Shown: positions 18,919 to 27,101 of the stretch, piece after piece
Layout of the letters: each line of letters starts with the position of its first letter
Position numbering within the stretch: the stretch's first letter is position 1
Origin: Planctomycetota bacterium
Lineage (GTDB): Bacteria; Planctomycetota; UBA1135; UBA2386
DNA: 43,922 bases
Assembly (NCBI GenBank): GCA_016794035.1
Contig: JAEUHS010000124.1
Span: forward strand, 1 to 43,922
Direction of reading: 5' to 3'
Position numbers and translations under genes: made by a program
Notes under the pieces: model-generated
Told to the model about the DNA's origin: nothing
Seen by the model: the letters and a program-made list of their open reading frames with translations, nothing else
Database searches by the model: none

Positions 18919-20718
18919 ATGAAGCAGCGAGCAACCTGGCAACGCACCCACACCTGCGGCGAACTGACGATCTCGCATCGCGACCAGGCCGTGGTCCTCA
19001 ACGGCTGGATCGAGAACCACCGCCACCACGGCCAGCTGATCTTCCTCGACCTGCGCGATCGCTACGGCGTGACCCAGGTGGTCGTCGACCAGGAGGCGGC
19101 GGGCCTGGCGGCGGGCACGTTCGACACCGTGCGCCGGCTCGGCGCCGAGGACGTGATCGCCGTGCACGGCAAGGTGCGCGCGCGCGACGCCGACAAGGTC
19201 AACAAGAACCGCAGCACCGGTGCGATCGAACTGGTCGCGACCTCGGTGACCGTGCTGAGCGAGGCCGAGACGCCGCCGTTCGAGATCCTCGACAAGGTCG
19301 AGGCCAACGAGGAGCTGCGCATGCAGTACCGCTACCTCGACCTGCGCCGGCGGCCGCTGCAGGAGGCGATGCAGAAGCGAGCCCGCTTCGTCACGGCGAT
19401 CCGCAACCACCTGGCGGCGAACGGCTTCCTCGACATCGAGACGCCGATCCTGACCAAGAGCACGCCCGAGGGGGCGCGCGACTACCTGGTGCCGAGCCGC
19501 GTGCACCCGGGCAAGTTCTTCGCGCTGCCGCAGAGCCCGCAGATCTTCAAGCAGCTGTGCATGGTCGCGGGCCTCGACCGCTACTACCAGATCGCGCGCT
19601 GCTTCCGCGACGAGGACCTGCGCGCCGACCGGCAGCCGGAGTTCACGCAGATCGACCTGGAGATGTCGTTCGTCGAGGAGCACGACGTGCTGGACCTGGT
19701 CGAGGGCACGGTGGTGGCCGGCCTGCGCGAGGGCTTCGGCATCGACCTCCCGCAGCCCTTCCCGCGCTTCGACTACGAGGAGGCGATGGCGCAGTACGGC
19801 TGCGACAAGCCCGACCTGCGGTTCGACATGAAGCTGATCGACTGCACCGAGCTGGCGCGGCGCAGCAGCTTCAAGGTGTTCCAGGGCGCGGTCGAGCTGG
19901 GCGGCATCGTCAAGGGGCTGTGCGCCAAGGGCGCGGCCGAGCAGTTCTCGCGCAAGGGCATCGACGAGCTGACGGCGTTCGTCAACGGCCTCGGCGCCAA
20001 GGGCCTCGCCTGGGCCAAGGTGACGCCGACCGGCGTCGAGGGTTCGATCGCCAGGTTCTACGCCGGCGAGGCCGGCGCCGAGCTGATCGCCCACATGGGT
20101 GCCGTGCCCGGCGACCTGCTGCTGTTCGTCGCCGACCAGAAGAAGGTCGTGCACCGCGCGCTCGGCGACCTGCGGCTCAAGGTCGGCGGCATGCTCGGCC
20201 TGCGCGACGCGTCGGTGTTCCGCTGCTGCTGGGTGCTGAACTTCCCGATGTTCGAATGGCACGAGGAGAAGGCGCGCTGGCAGTTCGCGCACAATCCGTT
20301 CAGCGCGCCGGTCGACTGGAGCATCGACGACTTCGGCCAGGACACCGCGAACATCCGCAGCCGCGCCTACGACTTCGTCATGAACGGCTGGGAGCTCGGC
20401 TCGGGCAGCATCCGCATCCACCGGCCCGCGCTGCAGGCGAAGGTGTTCGAGTTCCTCGGCATCACGCCCGAGCAGCAGCGCGCCAACTTCGGCTTCCTGC
20501 TGGACGCCTACAAGTACGGCGGCCCGCCGCACGGCGGCATCGCGCTCGGCGTCGACCGCATGGTCGCGCTGGCGCTCGGCCGCGAGGGCATCCGCGACGT
20601 GATCGCGTTCCCGAAGACGTCGATGGCGTTCGACCTGATGGCCGAGGCGCCGGGCGGGGTGTCGCCCGAGCAGATGGCGGAGCTGCAGATCGCCAGCACG
20701 GCGAAGAAGCCGGGGTAG
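18919..20718 (+). CDS. aspS: Aspartyl-tRNA synthetase
   Basis: A 599-residue class IIb synthetase of the bacterial type. The OB-fold anticodon domain occupies residues 1-110, the motif 2 region reads FRDEDLRADRQPEFTQIDLE, a GAD insertion lies around 290-420, and motif 3 is GGIALGVDRMVALALG. In the anticodon domain the stretch WIENHRHHGQLIFLD has His37 where non-discriminating enzymes such as that of Pseudomonas aeruginosa have His31; discriminating E. coli-type enzymes have Leu there. So it may charge both tRNA-Asp and tRNA-Asn, with GatCAB converting the latter (inference). A 59-bp gap separates it from the HTTM gene and it may share that transcript. Confidence 0.96.
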   Translation: MKQRATWQRTHTCGELTISHRDQAVVLNGWIENHRHHGQLIFLDLRDRYGVTQVVVDQEAAGLAAGTFDTVRRLGAEDVIAVHGKVRARDADKVNKNRSTGAIELVATSVTVLSEAETPPFEILDKVEANEELRMQYRYLDLRRRPLQEAMQKRARFVTAIRNHLAANGFLDIETPILTKSTPEGARDYLVPSRVHPGKFFALPQSPQIFKQLCMVAGLDRYYQIARCFRDEDLRADRQPEFTQIDLEMSFVEEHDVLDLVEGTVVAGLREGFGIDLPQPFPRFDYEEAMAQYGCDKPDLRFDMKLIDCTELARRSSFKVFQGAVELGGIVKGLCAKGAAEQFSRKGIDELTAFVNGLGAKGLAWAKVTPTGVEGSIARFYAGEAGAELIAHMGAVPGDLLLFVADQKKVVHRALGDLRLKVGGMLGLRDASVFRCCWVLNFPMFEWHEEKARWQFAHNPFSAPVDWSIDDFGQDTANIRSRAYDFVMNGWELGSGSIRIHRPALQAKVFEFLGITPEQQRANFGFLLDAYKYGGPPHGGIALGVDRMVALALGREGIRDVIAFPKTSMAFDLMAEAPGGVSPEQMAELQIASTAKKPG

Positions 20719-20784
20719 CGGCGCCCGCCGCAGCCCGCGTCCGTCGCGACTGGCGGTGCCATGCTGTCGACGGGTGCCGGGCCG

Positions 20785-21930
20785 CTACAGCTGCCGCAGC
20801 GTCACGTTGCCGCTGCCCGAGCTCATCGCGACGACGCGGCCGCCGGCGCCGACGGTGCCGCGCAGCGCGCCGTTCTTGCGCTTGCCGCCGTCGATCGTGA
20901 CCGGGAAGGCGCACTCGACGTCGCCATAGCGCGTGCTGGCCTCGAGCCGGCAGCCGAACGCGGCAGGTACTTCCAGGGTGACCCTGCCGTAGCCGGAGGA
21001 CAGGTCCCAGTCGGTGGTGTTGGTGCTGCCGTCGAGCGCGCGCACGTGCACGTCGCCGGAGGACGAGCGGGCCCGCAGACCGGTGAGAACGCCCTCGACT
21101 GCCAGACGGCCGTACTGGCTCTCCGCCACGATGTCGCCGCGAACGCCGGACAGCTCGACCGTGCCGCTGCGCGAACTGGCGCGCACGGCGCCCTCGGCGT
21201 CGTGCACCGCGATCGCGCCGTAGCGGGTGTCGAGCCGGATGTGGTCGGCACGCGCACTCGCCAGCGTCAGGTCGCCGGACTTGCTCTCGGCATGCACGTC
21301 GGTGGCGGTGATGTTCTGCAGTTGCAGGACCCCGTAGCCGCTCTCGACGCGCACGCGGTTGCCGGTGGTGTCTCGCACCGCGACGTCACCGGAGCCCGAC
21401 AGGGCGCTGACGTCGCCGTGCACGCCGAGCACCGTGATGTCGCCGTAGCGGGTCTCGAGGCGGCAGGCGGCGAAGGCACCCTCGACGACGATGTCGCCGC
21501 TCTGGCTCTGCACCGTGAGTTCGACCGCCTCGGGCACGGTGACGACGTAGTCGACCGACGCCCCGAGGAACAGGCGCGCGTCGGGATCGGACACGCGCAC
21601 CGGCTTGCCCTCGAGCGCGACCCGCAGGACCTCGTGGTCCTGCTCGATGGCCAGCGTGTAGGACTGCAGCACCATCGCGGCCTCCTCGGCCGTGCGCCCG
21701 CTGCTGCGCAGCGTCGCGGTCAGGCCGGGGCTGCTGCCGGCGACGGCGCGGGCCTCGACGCGCCCATGCGGGGTGCTCAGTTCCAGGCGGGCGCCCGCGG
21801 CGAGGTCCAGGGCATGGGTCTCGGTCCGGGTGGCGTCCGCGCCACCCGAAAGGTGGCCGAACACGGTGCTGCGGTGCGAACGACAGCCCGCGAACAGCAG
21901 GGCGAGAAGTACGAGGTGGCCGGTGCGCAT
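20785..21930 (-). CDS. DUF4097-type beta-helix lipoprotein
   Basis: A 381-residue lipoprotein: MRTGHLVLLALLFAGC has a lipobox Cys at residue 16. The mature part is a repeated beta structure of the DUF4097 (putative adhesin) type. Repeats of about 18-24 residues alternate two endings, SGDI/SGDV/SGTV and YGDI/YGVL/YGAI/YGRL, as in VQSQSGDIVVEG, LETRYGDITVLG, SALSGSGDVAVRD and VESGYGVLQLQN. This is known of the family, where the repeats form a right-handed beta-helix; the function is unknown. GGAG lies 6 nt before the ATG. It converges on aspS, 66 bp away, where no terminator is obvious. Confidence 0.85.
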   Translation of the reverse strand: MRTGHLVLLALLFAGCRSHRSTVFGHLSGGADATRTETHALDLAAGARLELSTPHGRVEARAVAGSSPGLTATLRSSGRTAEEAAMVLQSYTLAIEQDHEVLRVALEGKPVRVSDPDARLFLGASVDYVVTVPEAVELTVQSQSGDIVVEGAFAACRLETRYGDITVLGVHGDVSALSGSGDVAVRDTTGNRVRVESGYGVLQLQNITATDVHAESKSGDLTLASARADHIRLDTRYGAIAVHDAEGAVRASSRSGTVELSGVRGDIVAESQYGRLAVEGVLTGLRARSSSGDVHVRALDGSTNTTDWDLSSGYGRVTLEVPAAFGCRLEASTRYGDVECAFPVTIDGGKRKNGALRGTVGAGGRVVAMSSGSGNVTLRQL

Positions 21931-21974
21931 GCGAGACTCCGCGGGTGGGAACAGCGGGAGGAACGGCGTGCCGC

Positions 21975-21980
21975 AGCATA
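21975..21980 (-). promoter_or_regulatory. Probable -10 element (TATGCT) of the DUF4097 lipoprotein gene
   Basis: On the minus strand TATGCT spans 21980-21975, 44 bp before the start codon at 21930. It gives a leader of about 38 nt, which contains the GGAG ribosome-binding site. No clear -35 is visible. Confidence 0.45.
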
Positions 21981-22006
21981 GCGCGCCCGGACCGCCGGCT
22001 CCCGCC

Positions 22007-22906
22007 TCACGCCAGCGTCGGGTCGCGCGCCGACCCCGCCGCGGCGGGCGTCAGCGCCTGCAGCGCCCGGTCGATCGCGTCGAGCACGGCTTCGACCGGG
22101 ATGTCGAGCATGCAGCGGCCGCGCGGGCTGGCGATGCAGCCGGTGCGCTGCATGGCCGCGAAGCAACGGGTCATGCAGTGCAGGCACGGCAGGCCCTCGG
22201 CCTGCACGGCGTACACGACCGCACCCGGATGCACGAAGCGCTGCGGCACGGCCAGCGAGAACAAGGTCACGCACGGCACGCCGGCGGCCTGCGCGTAGTG
22301 GAACGGACCGCTGTTGTTGCCGACGAACAGGTCGCAGGCGGTCAGCACCGCGGCGGTCTCGCGCAGCGACAGCCTGCGGGTCAGGTCGAGGCCGCAGTCG
22401 AGGTGGCTCTGCAGGCCGATGCCGAGCACCTGCGCGCCGGCAGAGGCCAGCACCCGCGCGACCGTGCGCCAGCGATCGACGGGCCAGTGCCGCAGCGGGT
22501 CGAGGAAGTCGGCGCAGATCGCGATGCGCGGTCGCCGCTCGGGCAGGTCGAGCTGCGCGCGCACCGACAGGTCGTCGGCGTGCAGGTGCAGGCGCGGCCG
22601 CCGGTCGCTCGGCCGCACGCCGGCGTAGCTGCACATGTGGTCGACGAGGCTCGGCATCGCCTCGAGCTGCGCGTACTGCTCGCGCGGCATGTGCGTGAAC
22701 AGCTGCACCTCGACCGTGCGGTCGAAGCGCTGGCCGGGCCGCGCCATGCCGGCGACCAGCGGGTTGTGGACGACGTTGCCGCACTTGCCGGCGAGCCAGA
22801 TCTTCGTGCCCGGGCCGAAGCGCTCGACGAGCCCGAGCATCATCGGGTCGCTGCACAGCAGGTCGCCGAGCCCCCAGGCGCCCTGGTAGTCGACCAGGAC
22901 GTCCAT
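22007..22906 (-). CDS. Glycosyltransferase family 9-like protein
   Basis: A 299-residue GT-B type transferase similar to heptosyltransferases of lipopolysaccharide assembly. The N-terminal GAWGLGDLLCSDPMM is the typical GD-containing loop, and the C-terminal half has DLFVGNNSGPFHYAQAAGVP, matching the donor-binding GNDSG-P-H-A motif of GT9 with Asn for Asp. It is short for the family, whose members usually exceed 320 residues. Five or more Cys fall in the last third (LPCLHCMTRCFAAMQ), perhaps metal-binding. It starts one base after the radical SAM gene ends, so the two are cotranscribed. The acceptor is unknown. Confidence 0.85.
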   Translation of the reverse strand: MDVLVDYQGAWGLGDLLCSDPMMLGLVERFGPGTKIWLAGKCGNVVHNPLVAGMARPGQRFDRTVEVQLFTHMPREQYAQLEAMPSLVDHMCSYAGVRPSDRRPRLHLHADDLSVRAQLDLPERRPRIAICADFLDPLRHWPVDRWRTVARVLASAGAQVLGIGLQSHLDCGLDLTRRLSLRETAAVLTACDLFVGNNSGPFHYAQAAGVPCVTLFSLAVPQRFVHPGAVVYAVQAEGLPCLHCMTRCFAAMQRTGCIASPRGRCMLDIPVEAVLDAIDRALQALTPAAAGSARDPTLA

Positions 22907-22907
22907 C

Positions 22908-24188
22908 TCAGGAGCGGGCCGGTTCGGCGCGCACGACGTCGAGAGCCCGCTCGATGCGCTCGAGGTTCTGCGCCGGCACGTGGCGCAGGATCGTCTGCCG
23001 CGCGTGCTCGACCAGGCCCAGCTCCCGCGCGACGACCAGCGCGCTGCCGACGGTCTCCGTGCGGGTCACGCCGGCGTCGATCGCATGCAGCAGCGCGGCG
23101 AGGCTCTGCTTCCGCTTGCCGGTCTCGTAGAGCGTGACGCCGAGGTCGGCCCAGGTCTCGCCGTTGTCGGTGCCCGCGTCGCGTTCCTTGCCGATCGCGG
23201 CCAGCAGCGCATGCTCGGCCTCCCGATGGTCGCCCTGGGCGAAGTACCGCCGGGCGACGGCCTTGATCGCGGCCGGTTGCATCCACTGCAGGTAGACGCG
23301 CGCGTCGTTGGCCGTGCGGCGGAAGATGTTGCCCTGTTGGTCACGGAACGCGCCGTGGCCGCTGTTCTCGTGGCACGGGTCGCAGTAGCCGAAGTCGGTG
23401 CAGGCGAAGAACTCGCCCATGGCCGGCAGCGGCCTGCAGTTGCCGATGTCGGTGACGTTGCCGAACGCGTGCTTGCGTTCGGTCAGGTGGTACTGGCAGT
23501 TGTGCACGTTGCCCTCGGGGTCGATGTTGACCCAAGCGCTGGTGCAGTCGATGCGGTACTTGTGGTCGCGGTTGAACGCCTCGCCCATGTGCGTACCGCG
23601 GAACTCGTTCCACTGGTAGACCAGACCCCTGCGGTCGGCGAGCTGCGCCAGCCTGGCGACGTTCTGATCGTGCTCGTCGTCGCGGAAGTGCGGGAAGCGC
23701 TCGAGGTTGACCATCGAGAACACCGGCGCGGCGACGAGGCCCGAGTCGCGCAGCCGTTCGGCCTGGTCGAGCCACTTCTCGGGCGTGAGGAACTTCGGGT
23801 GGTAGGTGTGGAAGCTGGTCGCGAACTGCTTGCCGTGCGCCTTCATCTCCCGCGCGACGGCATCGATGTCGAACGTCAGGTTCGACGTCATGTCGAGCTG
23901 GTAGCCCTCGAGCCGGCTGGCGAGGAACGCGAAGTCCTTGTGCAGCGAAGGCTCGCCGCCGGTCAGGATCAGCGGGTGCTCGGGGCGCACCGGGAACGCG
24001 TTCAGCGCATCGACCCACTGGCGCCCGGTCAGCTCCTGGTAGCGACCCCACGGCTTGCGCCGCTGGCCCGGGACCATCTGCGGCTTCTGGATGCAGTAGT
24101 CGCAGGCGAAGTTGCAGCGCGCCGTCAGGTACGCGACCCAGACGTGGATCTCGGCGGTCGGCAGCGGAAAGCGGGCAGGGGCGGGCAT
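22908..24188 (-). CDS. Radical SAM protein with SPASM-like Cys region and TPR-like tail
   Basis: A 426-residue radical SAM enzyme. The CxxxCxxC motif is CNFACDYC (Cys25, 29, 32), and a GGEP motif follows (ILTGGEPSLHKD). Further Cys near residues 225-300 (DCTSAW, HNCQYH, ACTDFGYCDPCHENSG) resemble a SPASM/twitch domain that holds extra Fe-S clusters. The last 120 residues look helical, with TPR-like elements (ARRYFAQGDHREAEHALLAA; ADLGVTLYETGKRKQSLAAL). I chose ATG 24188; an in-frame upstream ATG at 24266 gives an Arg-rich start. SPASM enzymes modify peptides, proteins or sugars; the adjacent GT9 gene suggests a sugar- or protein-modifying pair (inference). Confidence 0.85.
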   Translation of the reverse strand: MPAPARFPLPTAEIHVWVAYLTARCNFACDYCIQKPQMVPGQRRKPWGRYQELTGRQWVDALNAFPVRPEHPLILTGGEPSLHKDFAFLASRLEGYQLDMTSNLTFDIDAVAREMKAHGKQFATSFHTYHPKFLTPEKWLDQAERLRDSGLVAAPVFSMVNLERFPHFRDDEHDQNVARLAQLADRRGLVYQWNEFRGTHMGEAFNRDHKYRIDCTSAWVNIDPEGNVHNCQYHLTERKHAFGNVTDIGNCRPLPAMGEFFACTDFGYCDPCHENSGHGAFRDQQGNIFRRTANDARVYLQWMQPAAIKAVARRYFAQGDHREAEHALLAAIGKERDAGTDNGETWADLGVTLYETGKRKQSLAALLHAIDAGVTRTETVGSALVVARELGLVEHARQTILRHVPAQNLERIERALDVVRAEPARS

Positions 24189-24283
24189 GGGGGACGGCTC
24201 CAAGTCCCCGTAGCATCGACGCCTCGGTGGGGCCCCCTTGAGCCTTCGGCGGCGTGTCCTCGGCAATGGACCTGCCGCCGCGC

Positions 24284-24314
24284 GATGCGGGCCGGCCCGG
24301 AGGCGGGCCGCATC
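24284..24314. other. GC-rich hairpin after the exported-protein gene
   Basis: GATGCGG (24284-24290) pairs with CCGCATC (24308-24314). A competing inner stem, CGGCCCG-GAGG-CGGGCCG, occupies 24293-24310. It lies 20 bp after the stop of the exported protein gene (24335-26452, minus strand). Neither side has a T-run, so I cannot say whether it terminates. Confidence 0.4.
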
Positions 24315-24334
24315 GGCGAACCCAATCTCTCAGC

Positions 24335-26452
24335 TCAGTACAGGTAGCACGGAACCGGTTCGGTGACGAAGGTCGTCGCGATGCCCATCGAGATGTCGAC
24401 GATCACGGCGGCGTGGTGCAGCGTGGTGCCGAGGAACACCGGGAAGCCGGGCGGCATCAGGAAGGCGGCCGGGCCGAGGGTGTTCTTGCCGAACGCGTCG
24501 AGGAAGCCCAGGCTGCCCGGCCAGACGATCGAGTTCGGGTTGTTCAGCGACAGGTCCGTCCAGATCGGGTCTGGGTTGAGGGGCACGGTCTGGCCGCCAA
24601 ACGGGCTGACGAAGCCGGGCTCGAATCCAAGGCCCGTGGCCAGCAGGAAGTAGAGCCTGCTCGCCTGCGCCGGCGTGCAGTCGATGTCGAAGTTCTGCGG
24701 CACGCCGCCCGCGACCGGCACCGCACTCGGGATGCCATGCAGCGAGCCGACGTGGCCGCGGGCGATGAACTGGCCGGTCGATGTGACCGATCGGGCGCAG
24801 AAGTCGCCGCTCTCGTTGAACGCGAGCCCATTGCCGTCGTTGGAAACCTCGCCGATGGGGATGCCGGGGGTCGTCACGGTGCCGCCGCCCAGGGTGTCGC
24901 CTGCCATCAGTTGCAGCTGCAGACCGAGCACCGGATCCCAACTGTAGACGGCGAGCATCTGAACGGAGTTGATGGGATCGCGGACGAACATCTGGAAGAG
25001 GACCTGGCCGCGGTCGTTGAACTGGTGCGCCCCACTGGGGCCGAAGTTGTAGGTGCCGGTCACGATGCCGAACACGTAGCCGGGCAGACCAGGGCACGGA
25101 TCCCCTTCGCGAGCGATCACGTTCATGCTGCTGGACGGCTTGACGATGGCCAGGGCGGAGTCGTTGTTGATCGTGACGCCGCCGGCGACCACCATGGTGA
25201 GGCCGAACAGCACGCCGTGGTTCTCCGAGTAGACCGAGTTGTTGGTGATGACGCCGATCGTCGCACCGCCAGTGCCGGGCACGACGTCCCCCTTGCGGGC
25301 GAGCATCTTCACGTTGCCGAGGCTGCCGCTGAAGATCGCCGCGTCGTTCGCTGTCGTGACGCCACCCGTCATGATGGAATGGAACGAGGCCGTGGCCGAC
25401 GGACCAAGCTTCAGGTTCAACGGCTGGCCGTAGAAGACCCCGGGGATCGGCGTGCCGGCCGAGTCAGGCGCCAGATCGCCCTCGCGCATCAGCTGGCTGT
25501 GCACGCCGGAGCCGGCGAGCGTCAGGAAGGCGATCTTGTCGTTGGCGGCCGTCGCCGGCGAACTGCCGAGTGACGTGGAGAGCGTCTGGTCGTGCAGCAC
25601 GTCGCCGGCTTCGTTGAGGATGCAAACCGAGCCGAGGCCGCCCGGTCCGATCCCGTTGGCGCCGCCCAGCACCAGGTCGTTCTCGCGGAGGAAGTAGGAG
25701 AGACTGCCGGGCGTGCCGATGATCCACGCGGTGTCGTTGGTCGTGCCGCTGACGTCGCCGCCGAGCAGGTTGGACCTGAAGGTCACCGTGCCCGATGAGT
25801 TCAGCGACGTCGCTACCTGCGTGAAGTTGGTGGTGGTGAAGCTCAGCGCCGCGCCGCCGGGCATCGTCGTCGTCGCCTGTTGTGCGAGCACCTGCAGCGC
25901 ACCAGGTGTGCCGGTGAAGATCACGCCATCGTTGATGGTGCCTGCAGCCGTCGTGTGGATCAGTCCGTCCAGACCCGGGTTGCCGCCGTCGTACAGCTGC
26001 GCGTGGAACAGGACGCGGTTGCCTTGCGGGCTGATGCGAGGCGGGCTGTTGAAGATGTCCGAGCTGACCGGGAGGCCGGTGGTCGTGAGGAGCCGCACCA
26101 TCACGGAGTTCGGGAATGTGCCAGTGGGGGCGGGGTCGTTGGCCCGCACCAGCACACTGAGGTCTGCCTTGGTCCGGCCGATGAACAGGGCGCGGTCGTT
26201 CAGCGTAGTGGTGCTCGCACCGACCATGCGTCCGCGGAACAGGATGTTCCCTTCGCGGCTCATGACGGGGAAGTCGAACGGCGTCGCGGTGCCGAAGGAC
26301 TCGCCAACGGCGAGGCCGATCGGCGTGTCACCCGGTTGGGCGACGACCTGCCCCTTGGTGAGCATCATGCTCTGGGCGGTTGCCGACGCAGCGAACAAGG
26401 AGAAGACCGCGAGGCCAAGGATCTGGGCGCGGGAACGGGTGGGAGAGTGCAT
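24335..26452 (-). CDS. Large exported protein with repeated REGD-type blades
   Basis: A 705-residue protein with a signal peptide ending ASATAQ (residues 1-27). The mature part has at least seven repeats, each containing a variant of L-x-R-E-G-D-x-x-P-G: LVRANDPAPTG, FLRENDLVLGG, LMREGDLAPD, LARKGDVVPG, IAREGDPCPG, LMAGDTLGGG. Between them come NDRGQVLF-like strands (MSREGNILFRG, NESGDFCARS), a pattern of extracellular propeller proteins. The last 110 residues (from FDIDCTPAQASRLYF) form a separate small beta domain. Function unknown, probably cell-surface. No Shine-Dalgarno is clear; GAAGGCAACCAC precedes the ATG. Confidence 0.75.
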   Translation of the reverse strand: MHSPTRSRAQILGLAVFSLFAASATAQSMMLTKGQVVAQPGDTPIGLAVGESFGTATPFDFPVMSREGNILFRGRMVGASTTTLNDRALFIGRTKADLSVLVRANDPAPTGTFPNSVMVRLLTTTGLPVSSDIFNSPPRISPQGNRVLFHAQLYDGGNPGLDGLIHTTAAGTINDGVIFTGTPGALQVLAQQATTTMPGGAALSFTTTNFTQVATSLNSSGTVTFRSNLLGGDVSGTTNDTAWIIGTPGSLSYFLRENDLVLGGANGIGPGGLGSVCILNEAGDVLHDQTLSTSLGSSPATAANDKIAFLTLAGSGVHSQLMREGDLAPDSAGTPIPGVFYGQPLNLKLGPSATASFHSIMTGGVTTANDAAIFSGSLGNVKMLARKGDVVPGTGGATIGVITNNSVYSENHGVLFGLTMVVAGGVTINNDSALAIVKPSSSMNVIAREGDPCPGLPGYVFGIVTGTYNFGPSGAHQFNDRGQVLFQMFVRDPINSVQMLAVYSWDPVLGLQLQLMAGDTLGGGTVTTPGIPIGEVSNDGNGLAFNESGDFCARSVTSTGQFIARGHVGSLHGIPSAVPVAGGVPQNFDIDCTPAQASRLYFLLATGLGFEPGFVSPFGGQTVPLNPDPIWTDLSLNNPNSIVWPGSLGFLDAFGKNTLGPAAFLMPPGFPVFLGTTLHHAAVIVDISMGIATTFVTEPVPCYLY

Positions 26453-26504
26453 GTGGTTGCCTTCGGGGCTGGGAGGGAGAGCCGCCCACGGACGCGAATA
26501 GGCG

Positions 26505-26790
26505 TCACGGGGCTGACGCGACTCCGGTGAGGGGCCGTTTCCCGGGTGCTCGGCCGGGGAAATGTCCAGAAACCCGCCGGTCGCGGTCGAGTCGCGCGGG
26601 CCGCCGGCAGCCGTGCTGGACCGCGAGGTCGAGCACGATCGCCCGGCCGCGGTGCTTCAGCAGGCGTGGGGCAGCGGCCAGCAGATCGCCCTCGGCCTCG
26701 TGTTCGCGGCAGGCGGTCGGCTCGAGGCCGGCGTTCCGCAGCGCCGCAACGATCGCCGCGATGGGGTGGTGGTAGCTCGTGAAGCACCGA
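26505..26790 (-). pseudogene. Possible remnant of a methyltransferase-like gene
   Basis: One minus-strand frame from about 26790 to the stop at 26505 uses high-GC third positions like a real gene. It contains SYHHPIAAIVAALRNAGLEP, which resembles the last part of class I SAM-dependent methyltransferases (YHRPLSAYVNALLEAGF). No start codon or upstream domain is present; the remainder of the frame is Arg/Pro-rich. I read it as the 3' remnant of a lost gene, but it could also be an unrelated short ORF. Confidence 0.3.
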
Positions 26791-27018
26791 CTACTGGATG
26801 CTGCGATGCCCGGACTGCGGGAAGCCCGACGTCGCTGGGTTCGCGGGATCGAGGTTCGACGCGGTGTCGGGCGGCGGACAGCGCCGCGAGCGCTTCGCGC
26901 GCCGCCTGCGTCATCCCGCCGTGGACGCAGGATCACCTCGCGCAGGTCGATGCGGCGACGTGGCGGTGCGGCGCGGGCAGCGGCAGGCGCCGCGGCGGGG
27001 CAGGGTCGGCACTCGACG

Positions 27019-27054
27019 AAAACGGCCCTCCTGGCATTCCCCCAGGAGGGCCGT
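27019..27054 (-). terminator. Rho-independent terminator of the 27102-29123 gene
   Basis: CGGCCCTCCTGG (27023-27034) and CCAGGAGGGCCG (27042-27053) form a perfect 12-bp stem with a 7-nt loop. On the minus strand the stem is followed by TTTT (27022-27019). It lies about 50 bp after the stop of the exported protein gene and is the clearest intrinsic terminator in the window. Confidence 0.85.
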
Positions 27055-27101
27055 CGTTCGCCACCGCCGTGCATCCGTGCGGCAGGGCGACCAAACGCGG
27101 T

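Larger units (their letters stand above)
26453..27101. other. Gap of about 650 bp between two exported-protein genes
   Basis: No confident gene lies here. It holds a minus-strand open stretch that reads like a gene fragment (26505 to about 26790), a plus-strand open stretch from about 26796 beginning MLRCPDCGKPDVAG with a CxxC pair, and the terminator of the minus-strand gene downstream. Frames on both strands look partly coding, which suggests a decayed gene. No promoter can be defended. Confidence 0.5.

Noticed and set aside
26796..26935. A plus-strand CPDCGK stretch suggesting NrdR
   Set aside because: NrdR needs a second zinc pair, an RRRR stretch and an ATP-cone domain; none follows.
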